NCBI RefSeq assembly: GCF_042678405.1 | Contig: NZ_JBHTLI010000002.1 | Coordinates: 248,001-312,000 of the forward strand | Source of the DNA: Salegentibacter_A chungangensis | Lineage (GTDB): Bacteria; Bacteroidota; Bacteroidia; Flavobacteriales; Flavobacteriaceae | Reading direction: 5' to 3' | DNA: 64,000 nt | Shown here: positions 17,148 through 24,677 of the stretch, in pieces | How positions within the stretch are numbered: position 1 is the stretch's first letter | How the letters are laid out: each line of letters opens with the position of its first letter | Program-made: the position numbers and the translations under genes | Notes under the pieces: model-generated | Told to the model about the DNA's origin: nothing | What the model saw: the letters and a program-made list of their open reading frames with translations, nothing else | The model's database searches: none

Positions 17148-20066
17148 ATGAGAACATTATTTAAAAGCGCATTGTTCATGCTGTTTATGCTGCCAATGAG
17201 CTTTTTTGCCCAAAACACCGTAAGCGGTAACGTAAGCGAAAGTGCTACCGGTTTGCCGGTTCCAGGTGCAAACGTTATCGTGAAAGGTACATCGAACGGT
17301 ACCACAACAGATTTTGATGGTAATTACACCATCGAAAACGTTTCCGAAGGTGACATTCTGGTCTTTTCCTTCCTTGGTTTCGCCACCAGGGAAATCTCCT
17401 ATGAGCAACAGTCTACTATAGACGTGGTTCTGGAAGAAGACCAGGCTACCCTGGAAGAGGTGGTGCTTATTGGTTATGGTGCCACCACCGAACAGGATGC
17501 AACAGGATCGGTCAAGAAAATTTCGGCCGGCGAGTTCAACCAGGGAGCCGTGGTATCTCCTGAACAACTTATTGCAGGTAAATCTGCCGGGGTAAGGATC
17601 ACCCCAGGAGGCGGAGCGCCGGGAGAAGGATCTGAGATAAGGATCCGTGGCGGGTCTTCCCTGTCAGCTAATAACTCTCCCCTTATTGTGGTAGACGGGG
17701 TACCGTTAGACCAGCGAGGAGTGCAGGGAGTAAGAAACCAGCTTAACTCCATCAACCCGAACGAGATTGAGGATTTTGTGGTACTTAAAGATGCTGCCGC
17801 TACTTCTATTTATGGGTCAAGAGCCTCTAACGGGGTTATCCTTATTACCACTAAAAAAGGTAAAAAGAATTCAGACCTGAGTCTTACTTACGACCTGAAG
17901 GCTTCAGTAGGAAATATCGTAGACAAGGTAGATGTGCTTTCAGCAGACCAGTTCAGAAATCTCATCGAAGAAACTCCGGGAACCGATGCTTCCTTATTAG
18001 GAGATGCGAATACCGACTGGCAGGACCAGATCTACCAGACTTCGGTGGGAGCTATTCATAACTTCACCGCAACGCAGGGATTCGATAATTTCTACTACAG
18101 GGTCAACTTCAACAACACCTCCCAGACAGGAGTTGTAAAAACCGACACTTATGAGCGTAATGCATTAAACCTTGCATTAAACCTCGACCTTTTGGATAAT
18201 CATCTTAAATTGGGATTAACCTCTAAAGGTATCCTGGACGAGAACAGGTTCGCAGATGACGGGGCTATAGGTGCTGCCATAGCCTTTGACCCTACTCAAC
18301 CGGTATACGAGCCGGACAACAATTTTGGAGGCTACTTCGAATTCAAGACCTCTCCGAGACAGGAAATGGTACAGGCTACCAGAAACCCTCTTGCCCTTTT
18401 AGAGCAGAAGAACGGACGTGGTCTTACCAGAAGAAATATCACCAACCTTAATGCTGAATATAAGTTTCACTTCCTTCCGGAGTTGAAATTCAATATGAAT
18501 GCAGGTTTCGACTATGCCGAAAATGAAGGCTACAACAAAAGGCCAAGATATTCTGCCGCGAACAACCAGGATATTCCTTTTGAAGAGATCTATTCAGGGT
18601 TCAACAGAAACACCTTACTGGACTTCTATTTTAACTATAAGAACGAAGTTGAAGCAATAGATACAGATGTAGACCTTACCGCTGGACATTCCTACCAGGA
18701 ATTCTATATTGAGAATCGTCGCCAGCAGACCATTTCCAACGAGGTTTCAGTATTCCCAACGGTTATTGACAGAAATGCCCTTGAGTCTTACTTCGCAAGA
18801 GCGAGTTTTGACATTGCGGATAAGTACCTGATCTCTGCCAGCATTCGTCGTGACGGATCTTCAAGATTTGGCGGGGACAACAAATGGAGTAACTTCCCTT
18901 CTGCCTCTGTAGGCTGGAAAGTTCACAACGAAAACTTCCTTAGAGGTTCTAACGTACTTTCTAAACTAAAGCTAAGAGCAGGTTACGGGGTTACCGGTAA
19001 CCAGGAGATTGGTTCAAATTACGGGTATTTAGGGATCTACACTCCAAGTATTGCCCGTGCAAGCTACCAGTTCGGAAACCAGTTCTACTCTACTTTAAGA
19101 CCTGAAGAGTTTGATGAGAACCTTAAATGGGAAGAACTTCAAACCTATAACGCGGGTATCGACTTTGGTTTCTTCAACAACAGGCTTAGTGGTAATGTAG
19201 ATGCTTATTACAGACAAACACGAGATCTTCTTGCTGAGGTTCCTGTTCCTGCAGGTGCTAACCTTTCAGACCTTTTGGTTACCAATGTTGGGGAAACGGT
19301 GAGCCGTGGTATTGAAATTGGACTTAGCGGGGTTCTTGCCCAGTCTGAAGACTTCAACTGGGACCTGAACTACAACATTACTTTCCAGGACCTTGAGATC
19401 ACCAGACTTTCTCTTGGAGACAACCCTAATTTCTTTATTCCTCAGGGAGGAATAAGCGGAGGTGTTGGTAACAACATCCAGATCTGGAAAGAAGGTTATG
19501 ATCCTTCCACATTCTTCGTGTTCCGCCAGGTATATGATAATAACGGTAACCCGATTGAAGGAGCTTACGTAGATGTGAATGGTGACAACGAGATCACCGA
19601 AGCAGATAAGCAGCCTTACAAGAAGGCTTCTCCAGACTACTTTATGGGGCTTACCAATACAATGAGCTATAAGAATTTCGATTTCAGCTTCACCTTCAGA
19701 GGAAGCTTCGGAAACTATATGTATAACAACACGCAGTCAAGCAACGGTTTTGTTGCTGCAGGAACTAATACTCCTCAGGACTACTATGCTAATATGAATG
19801 CGAACGTACTGGAAACCAATTTCGAAAAGAGCCAGTACTTCTCTGATTATTACATCCAGGCAGCTGACTTTGTAAAGCTTGACAATATTTCCATAGGCTA
19901 TCTTATCCCGGGAGAAAAAGTTGATTTCAGGGCTTCTTTAACGGCTACCAACGTACTGACCATTACAGATTATGAAGGACTGGATCCTGAGATCTCGAAT
20001 GGTATCGACAATAACTTTTACCCACGAGCCAGGACTTTTGTGTTGGGCTTGAACCTTAAATTTTAA
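17148..20066 (+). CDS. susC: SusC/RagA-type TonB-dependent outer-membrane transporter
   Basis: A 972-residue SusC-family protein. A signal peptide (to about 21, MSFFAQ) is followed by a carboxypeptidase-regulatory-like beta domain (about 24-97, GxPVPGANVIVKGTSNGTTT). A TonB-box-like EEVVLIGYG lies at 103-111. The plug carries IRIRGGSSL and PLIVVDGVPLD, and a 22-strand barrel ends ARTFVLGLNLKF with a C-terminal aromatic. It imports maltodextrins across the outer membrane with the SusD lid encoded 24 bp downstream. Control is expected from the divergent lacI gene. A sequence close to the LacI operator recurs inside the gene at 17333-17346. The substrate is assigned from the surrounding amylases and maltose phosphorylase. 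Confidence 0.95.
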   Translation: MRTLFKSALFMLFMLPMSFFAQNTVSGNVSESATGLPVPGANVIVKGTSNGTTTDFDGNYTIENVSEGDILVFSFLGFATREISYEQQSTIDVVLEEDQATLEEVVLIGYGATTEQDATGSVKKISAGEFNQGAVVSPEQLIAGKSAGVRITPGGGAPGEGSEIRIRGGSSLSANNSPLIVVDGVPLDQRGVQGVRNQLNSINPNEIEDFVVLKDAAATSIYGSRASNGVILITTKKGKKNSDLSLTYDLKASVGNIVDKVDVLSADQFRNLIEETPGTDASLLGDANTDWQDQIYQTSVGAIHNFTATQGFDNFYYRVNFNNTSQTGVVKTDTYERNALNLALNLDLLDNHLKLGLTSKGILDENRFADDGAIGAAIAFDPTQPVYEPDNNFGGYFEFKTSPRQEMVQATRNPLALLEQKNGRGLTRRNITNLNAEYKFHFLPELKFNMNAGFDYAENEGYNKRPRYSAANNQDIPFEEIYSGFNRNTLLDFYFNYKNEVEAIDTDVDLTAGHSYQEFYIENRRQQTISNEVSVFPTVIDRNALESYFARASFDIADKYLISASIRRDGSSRFGGDNKWSNFPSASVGWKVHNENFLRGSNVLSKLKLRAGYGVTGNQEIGSNYGYLGIYTPSIARASYQFGNQFYSTLRPEEFDENLKWEELQTYNAGIDFGFFNNRLSGNVDAYYRQTRDLLAEVPVPAGANLSDLLVTNVGETVSRGIEIGLSGVLAQSEDFNWDLNYNITFQDLEITRLSLGDNPNFFIPQGGISGGVGNNIQIWKEGYDPSTFFVFRQVYDNNGNPIEGAYVDVNGDNEITEADKQPYKKASPDYFMGLTNTMSYKNFDFSFTFRGSFGNYMYNNTQSSNGFVAAGTNTPQDYYANMNANVLETNFEKSQYFSDYYIQAADFVKLDNISIGYLIPGEKVDFRASLTATNVLTITDYEGLDPEISNGIDNNFYPRARTFVLGLNLKF

Positions 20067-20090
20067 TAAAAACAAAACAATTATATAGTT

Positions 20091-21701
20091 ATGCAGAAGA
20101 CACTAAGATCAATTCTACTGGTTTTCTTTGGCCTGACCTTTCTCTGGTCCTGTGAAAGTGACCTGGAATTGCAGCCTGAAGATAACAGGAAAACGGCGGA
20201 GAACGCCTTTAAGGATCCCGATGCCTACAAACAGTTTTTAGCGAAACTCTATGCCGGGCTGGCCGTAAGTGGCCAGGAAGGACCTGCCGGAAATCCCGAT
20301 CTTGAAGGTCTGGATGAAGGATTTTCCCAGTACATAAGACTTTACTTTAAGATGCAGGAACTAACCACAGACGAAGCCGTAATAGGTTGGGATGATGGGA
20401 CCATTAAAGACCTGCACGCGCAAAACTGGACCGCCGGTAACGAATTCATCCGTACGATGTACTCCAGGATTATGTACCAGATCGCGCTTACCAACGAGTT
20501 CATCCGCCAGACTTCGGATGAAAAGCTGGATTCAAGAGGAGTAGATGGTGAACTTAGAGGCAATATCGAGAACTTTAGGGCTGAAGCACGCTTCCTGAGA
20601 GCACTTAGCTACTACCACGCTCTTGACCTTTTTGGAAACCCTCCTTTCGTTACCGACGAAGACCCGATCGGAGCTTTCCTTCCTGAGCAAATTAAGCGTC
20701 CTGCCCTATTCGATTATATAGAAGGAGAACTTCTTGATATTGAAGATGAAATTGCAGCTGTAGGTTCTAACGAATACGGAAGAGCTGACCAGGGAGCTGT
20801 ATGGATGCTGTTATCCAAGCTTTATCTTAACGCTGAAGTTTATACAGGAACCGCTCACAATGCAGAGGTTATTGAATACACCAATAAGGTGATCAACTCG
20901 GGATACCAGTTAGCAGATTCTTACAAGAAACTGTTCCTGGCAGACAATAACACCAACGGAGCTCAAAACGAGATCATCTTCCCGATTACTTTCAACGGGA
21001 AAGAAACTCAGTCTTACGGAGGCCTTACCTTTATAATTCACGCGGCCATTGGAGGCGATATGAAAGCCGCCGATTTTGGAGTAAGCAGCGGTTGGGCCGG
21101 TTTAAGGACCACTTCTGCCCTGGTAAACAAATTCCAGTATCAGGAGACCGAAGACGAGGTGATCTTTGAAGATAACAGAGGTTTGTTCTTTACCGAAGGT
21201 CAGTCTTTGGAAATAGACAATATCTCCAGCTTTAACGATGGCTACGCCGTAGCGAAATACCGAAATGTAGATGTGAACGGAGAGCCGGGATCTGATGAGA
21301 CCGGGGAATTTGTGGATACCGATTTCCCAATGTTCCGTCTTGCCGACGCCTACCTTATGTATGCCGAAGCTTTTGTTCGCGGTGGCGGCGGAAGCCAGGC
21401 CAATGCAGTTGCTTATGTAAATGAACTGCGTGAGCGTGCCTTTGGAGACAGCAGCGAGAACATCTCTGCCGGAGAGCTTGACCTGGACTTCATCATAAAT
21501 GAAAGAGCACGTGAACTTTATTGGGAAGCACACCGAAGAACCGACCTGATAAGATTCAACAGATTTTCAGAAAACGGCGTGTGGCCCTGGAAAGGGAATG
21601 TCCCTCAGGGAACCACAACCCAGGAATTCAGAAACCTGATGCCGATTCCGGCTTCAGACCTGGGTGTAAACACAAACTTGACTCAAAACGACGGATATTA
21701 A
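20091..21701 (+). CDS. susD: SusD/RagB-type glycan-binding outer-membrane lipoprotein
   Basis: A 536-residue SusD homologue. The lipoprotein signal ends LTFLWSC (Cys about 21) and is followed by ESDLELQPED, an acidic start common in surface lipoproteins. The SusD N-terminal TPR-like region includes ENFRAEARFLRALSYYHALDLFGNPPFV. The C-terminal half has FRLADAYLMYAEAFVRGG, YVNELRERAF and the closing NLMPIPASDL. It caps SusC and captures maltodextrins at the cell surface. It is 24 bp after susC and 19 bp before susE, so the three are co-transcribed. Length and order fit the classic Sus arrangement. Confidence 0.95.
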   Translation: MQKTLRSILLVFFGLTFLWSCESDLELQPEDNRKTAENAFKDPDAYKQFLAKLYAGLAVSGQEGPAGNPDLEGLDEGFSQYIRLYFKMQELTTDEAVIGWDDGTIKDLHAQNWTAGNEFIRTMYSRIMYQIALTNEFIRQTSDEKLDSRGVDGELRGNIENFRAEARFLRALSYYHALDLFGNPPFVTDEDPIGAFLPEQIKRPALFDYIEGELLDIEDEIAAVGSNEYGRADQGAVWMLLSKLYLNAEVYTGTAHNAEVIEYTNKVINSGYQLADSYKKLFLADNNTNGAQNEIIFPITFNGKETQSYGGLTFIIHAAIGGDMKAADFGVSSGWAGLRTTSALVNKFQYQETEDEVIFEDNRGLFFTEGQSLEIDNISSFNDGYAVAKYRNVDVNGEPGSDETGEFVDTDFPMFRLADAYLMYAEAFVRGGGGSQANAVAYVNELRERAFGDSSENISAGELDLDFIINERARELYWEAHRRTDLIRFNRFSENGVWPWKGNVPQGTTTQEFRNLMPIPASDLGVNTNLTQNDGY

Positions 21702-21720
21702 TATTATAAACGAATTTAAA

Positions 21721-22863
21721 ATGAAAAGATTTTCAATTTTATTATTGGCTCTAGTAGCTGTAATCGGGCTTAGCAGCTGTACCCACGATGACGATGTGGT
21801 TTTTGTGGCACAACCCGATCCCGAAGGAGTGAACTTCACAAACTCTACAGCTTCATCTTATATACTTGCTGCTGCTACAAGTTCTAATGTAGCAGAAAGA
21901 TTTGTGTGGAACGAGGTAGATTTCGACGCTCCCACCACTGTAACTTATGAACTTCAGGCTTCAGCTTCTAAAGGTTTTAACGACCTCTCGGTTATAGGCG
22001 AAACTTCAGGAAACAATCTTGAAGTAACTGTAAGCGATCTTATGGGACTTGCTGCAGACGCCGGACTTGATAACGACCCGGAAACCGATGATCCGAATAT
22101 GGGACAGGTTTACTTCAGGGTACATGCTTATGCCGGAGACGGTGCAGGAAATGCTCTTGAGCATACTTCAGAGGTTATGCCTATTACCGTAGTTCTTCCG
22201 GAAGCCGAAGAAGAAGGCGAAGCTGCCCTGCCAATGATCTATGTGGTAGGTAATTTCCAGGCCGCAGGTGGTTACGGAAGCGACTGGACTCCAGCCGACG
22301 GCGCTCCATTAGCTGCTGAAGGTGCCGGAGAAACCGAATATGCTGGTTTTGTATACATAAACGCTGATGCTCCTGAATTCAAGTTCCTACCAACCAATGA
22401 AGGCTGGGACGGAGATTACGGGGATACCGGAGAAAAGAACGGAGCCTTTAACGGCACCATCGAGCAGGAAGACGAAGTAAATGCAGGAACCCCTGACGGA
22501 ACCGGAGGATACTATCTTGTGGAAGTAGATACCGATGCACTTACATACGATCTTACCGAAACCAACTGGGGTGTAATTGGAAACGCTACCCCTACCGGAT
22601 GGGATGCTGATACAGATATGACTTATGATGCAGAGTCTAAGACCTGGAGCGTAACTCTTGACCTTACCGCTCAGGAGGCTCCGGATAATGGTATCAAATT
22701 CAGAGCTAACGATGCCTGGGACCTTAATTTAGGAGATACCGGAGCCGACGGAACTATGGAGTTTGGAGGCGAGAACATTGGTGTACCTGAAAGCGGTAAT
22801 TACACAATTACCCTGGATTTAAGCAATCCAAGACAATATACTTACACTTTGACCAAGAACTAG
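21721..22863 (+). CDS. susE: SusE/SusF-type starch-binding surface lipoprotein
   Basis: A 380-residue lipoprotein (AVIGLSSC, then THDDD, a surface-export-type acidic run). An N-terminal SusE-like Ig domain (about 35-165, SSYILAAATSSNVAERFVW) is followed by two related beta modules. The first has IYVVGNFQ, FKFLPTNEGWDGDYGDTG; the second has WGVIGNATPTGW, IKFRANDAWDLNLGDTG and a C-terminal YTITLDLSNPRQYTYTL. The repeated 'FKF...W...GDTG' pattern is typical of the starch-binding modules of SusE/F. The protein is strongly acidic. It ends the susCDE unit before a good terminator, although the amylase follows on the same strand. Confidence 0.9.
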   Translation: MKRFSILLLALVAVIGLSSCTHDDDVVFVAQPDPEGVNFTNSTASSYILAAATSSNVAERFVWNEVDFDAPTTVTYELQASASKGFNDLSVIGETSGNNLEVTVSDLMGLAADAGLDNDPETDDPNMGQVYFRVHAYAGDGAGNALEHTSEVMPITVVLPEAEEEGEAALPMIYVVGNFQAAGGYGSDWTPADGAPLAAEGAGETEYAGFVYINADAPEFKFLPTNEGWDGDYGDTGEKNGAFNGTIEQEDEVNAGTPDGTGGYYLVEVDTDALTYDLTETNWGVIGNATPTGWDADTDMTYDAESKTWSVTLDLTAQEAPDNGIKFRANDAWDLNLGDTGADGTMEFGGENIGVPESGNYTITLDLSNPRQYTYTLTKN

Positions 22864-22876
22864 GTAAAGCTTCAAA

Positions 22877-22906
22877 AAGGGCTATTGAGAAATAGCCCTT
22901 TTTTTT
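22877..22906 (+). terminator. intrinsic terminator after susE
   Basis: AAGGGCTATT / AATAGCCCTT form a ten-base-pair stem around a GAGA-type loop, followed by a run of T. It lies 14 bp after the susE stop and 39 bp before the amylase ATG, so the amylase may be expressed by read-through or its own promoter. Confidence 0.85.
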
Positions 22907-22944
22907 GCTCTTTATTTAATTCCTGATAAAAGACTTAACTCAAT

Positions 22945-24387
22945 ATGAAAACAAACAAATTTTATCTGTTATTCCTTTTAGGACTGGCTTTAAGCTTTGG
23001 ATCCTGTTCTAAAGAGGATGACCCGCAAACCGAACCTAAGGAAGAAGGTTCTGTAGAACCTCCTGTAGAAGAACCGGTTGCCATAAATCTGGACAACTAC
23101 AACAGTGGCCAAAAAGTGATGATGCAGGCCTTTTACTGGGATGTGGAACCCCGCTTTGAATGGTGGAACAACCTGACTGAAAAAGTAGGCGGCTGGGCTG
23201 ATGCCGGGATCAACCGCATCTGGCTGCCCGTTGCGACCAAGGGACAGTCAGGCGGATATTCAATGGGATATGATGTTTCCGATTATTTCGATTTTGGGGA
23301 ATATGAGCAGCACGGCACTGTAAAAACCAGGTTTGGAAGCCGTGAAGAACTGGAAACTTTAATTTCTACCGCTCACGAGAATGAAGTGGAAGTTATTGCA
23401 GACATCGTGATAAATCACAACTCAGGCGGCGGCGAGGAGTACAACCCTTACCGGGAAGAAATGACCTATACCCTTTTTGATGAGGAGCACGGAAATGCCT
23501 CCGGAATGTTCAATCGTAATTATGAATATTTCTACCCTAACAGCGAAAGCAATTATTACGACAATAGCCTCTTCTACCCCGAAACCAACCTGGACCATCA
23601 CAGAGCCTATGTTCAGGACTGGCTTTGGAAAAAGGATAATTCAGTTGCCAAATATTATAAGAATGTAATGGGCTTCGATGGCTGGAGGTTTGATTATGTG
23701 AAAGGTTTTGAGCCCTGGGTAGTCAAAGAGTGGTTGAACGAAGTTGGCGGATTTGCCGTAGCCGAACTTTGGGAAGGTAATGCCACGGTACTGGAAGATT
23801 ATGTTGAAAAAACCGGAAGTGGCGCATTCGATTTTGCCACCTTTTATAAGCTTGATGAAGCTTTTGACAGGCACAACGACCTTACTTATCTTCAAAAAGA
23901 TATGCTTTGGAAGACTTACCCTGAAAAAGCGGTGACTTTCACGGCAAATCACGATACCGAAAAAGACGATAATGATGAAAATAATATCTCCGGAGGGAAC
24001 AAAATGAAGGCTTATGCTTTCATCTTAACACACCCGGGATACCCTACTATTTTCTATTCCGATTATGAACACCCGGCTTTTCAGGAAGAAATCAAGCAGC
24101 TCATAAAAATTCATAACTCACTGGCCACGGGAGATACCGAAGTGTTGTATGTAGATGAGGATGAATATATTATGAAAAGAACAGGGAATAGTGAAAACCC
24201 CGGATTAATTCTTTATATTAGCACCGCGAAAAATACAAAACGTCGCACATTAAGTTCAGACTGGAAAAATGTTACACTGTATGATTACAGTGATAACTCA
24301 ACTTATAGCCCTACCTCCGATGAAAACGGGACGGTGACACTTGAAGCTCCGGCAAACGGATATTCAATATGGTCCATTACAAAATAG
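22945..24387 (+). CDS. GH13 alpha-amylase lipoprotein resembling archaeal-type amylases, probably surface-exposed
   Basis: A 480-residue GH13 enzyme with lipobox SFGSC (Cys21). SKEDD directly follows, which fits the Lys plus acidic-run surface-export signal described for Bacteroidota lipoproteins. An acidic linker leads to the catalytic barrel: MMQAFYWDV, ADIVINHNSGGGEEYNPY, GFDGWRFDYVKGF (nucleophile Asp250), AVAELWEGN (acid/base Glu274) and TFTANHDTEK (Asp337). GYSMGYDVSDYFDFGEY, HGTVKTRFGSREEL and the PWVVKEWLN segment closely resemble Thermococcales amylases (the GH13_7 type). It should cut starch outside the cell and feed SusCD. It lies 81 bp after susE on the same strand. Confidence 0.92.
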   Translation: MKTNKFYLLFLLGLALSFGSCSKEDDPQTEPKEEGSVEPPVEEPVAINLDNYNSGQKVMMQAFYWDVEPRFEWWNNLTEKVGGWADAGINRIWLPVATKGQSGGYSMGYDVSDYFDFGEYEQHGTVKTRFGSREELETLISTAHENEVEVIADIVINHNSGGGEEYNPYREEMTYTLFDEEHGNASGMFNRNYEYFYPNSESNYYDNSLFYPETNLDHHRAYVQDWLWKKDNSVAKYYKNVMGFDGWRFDYVKGFEPWVVKEWLNEVGGFAVAELWEGNATVLEDYVEKTGSGAFDFATFYKLDEAFDRHNDLTYLQKDMLWKTYPEKAVTFTANHDTEKDDNDENNISGGNKMKAYAFILTHPGYPTIFYSDYEHPAFQEEIKQLIKIHNSLATGDTEVLYVDEDEYIMKRTGNSENPGLILYISTAKNTKRRTLSSDWKNVTLYDYSDNSTYSPTSDENGTVTLEAPANGYSIWSITK

Positions 24388-24422
24388 GTTTTATTTTGAA
24401 TTTTCATAGGTGTTAATTCAAA

Positions 24423-24461
24423 GAAGGCTGATTGAATATTCAATCAGCCTCTTTTTTTTTC
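24423..24461 (+). terminator. intrinsic terminator after the surface amylase
   Basis: AGGCTGATTGAA and TTCAATCAGCCT form a perfect stem (24425-24450) followed by CTTTTTTTTTC. It closes the plus-strand sus unit, about 40 bp after the amylase stop. Confidence 0.9.
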
Positions 24462-24572
24462 TTCCAAATTACACAATACAATTCCAAACAGAATTTTATG
24501 TTTTTCAAAAAAATGTCAACTTTCTGATGTTGATAAATTTTTAAACAACTGAAAAACAGTAAATTAACAATT

Positions 24573-24580
24573 TATATTTG
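24573..24580 (+). promoter_or_regulatory. candidate nrdJ promoter -7 element
   Basis: TATATTTG is a full match to TAnnTTTG, 97 bp before the nrdJ start in an AT-rich leader. No good -33 TTG is seen at the expected spacing. The rest of 24462-24677 shows no convincing riboswitch-like fold. Confidence 0.4.
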
Positions 24581-24677
24581 ATAACTTTTTAAAATGAAGA
24601 TGTAAATTGTGTAACAAGTTTACATATATTTACCTACTTTCAACTAAGAAGTTACTAATCCCAAAATTCTAAATTGT

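Noticed and set aside
24467..24615. TTACACAATAC and AATTGTGTAAC upstream of nrdJ as NrdR boxes
   Set aside because: Only half-site resemblance to the ACAC...GTGT consensus is seen, the halves are over 100 bp apart, and neither box is complete.
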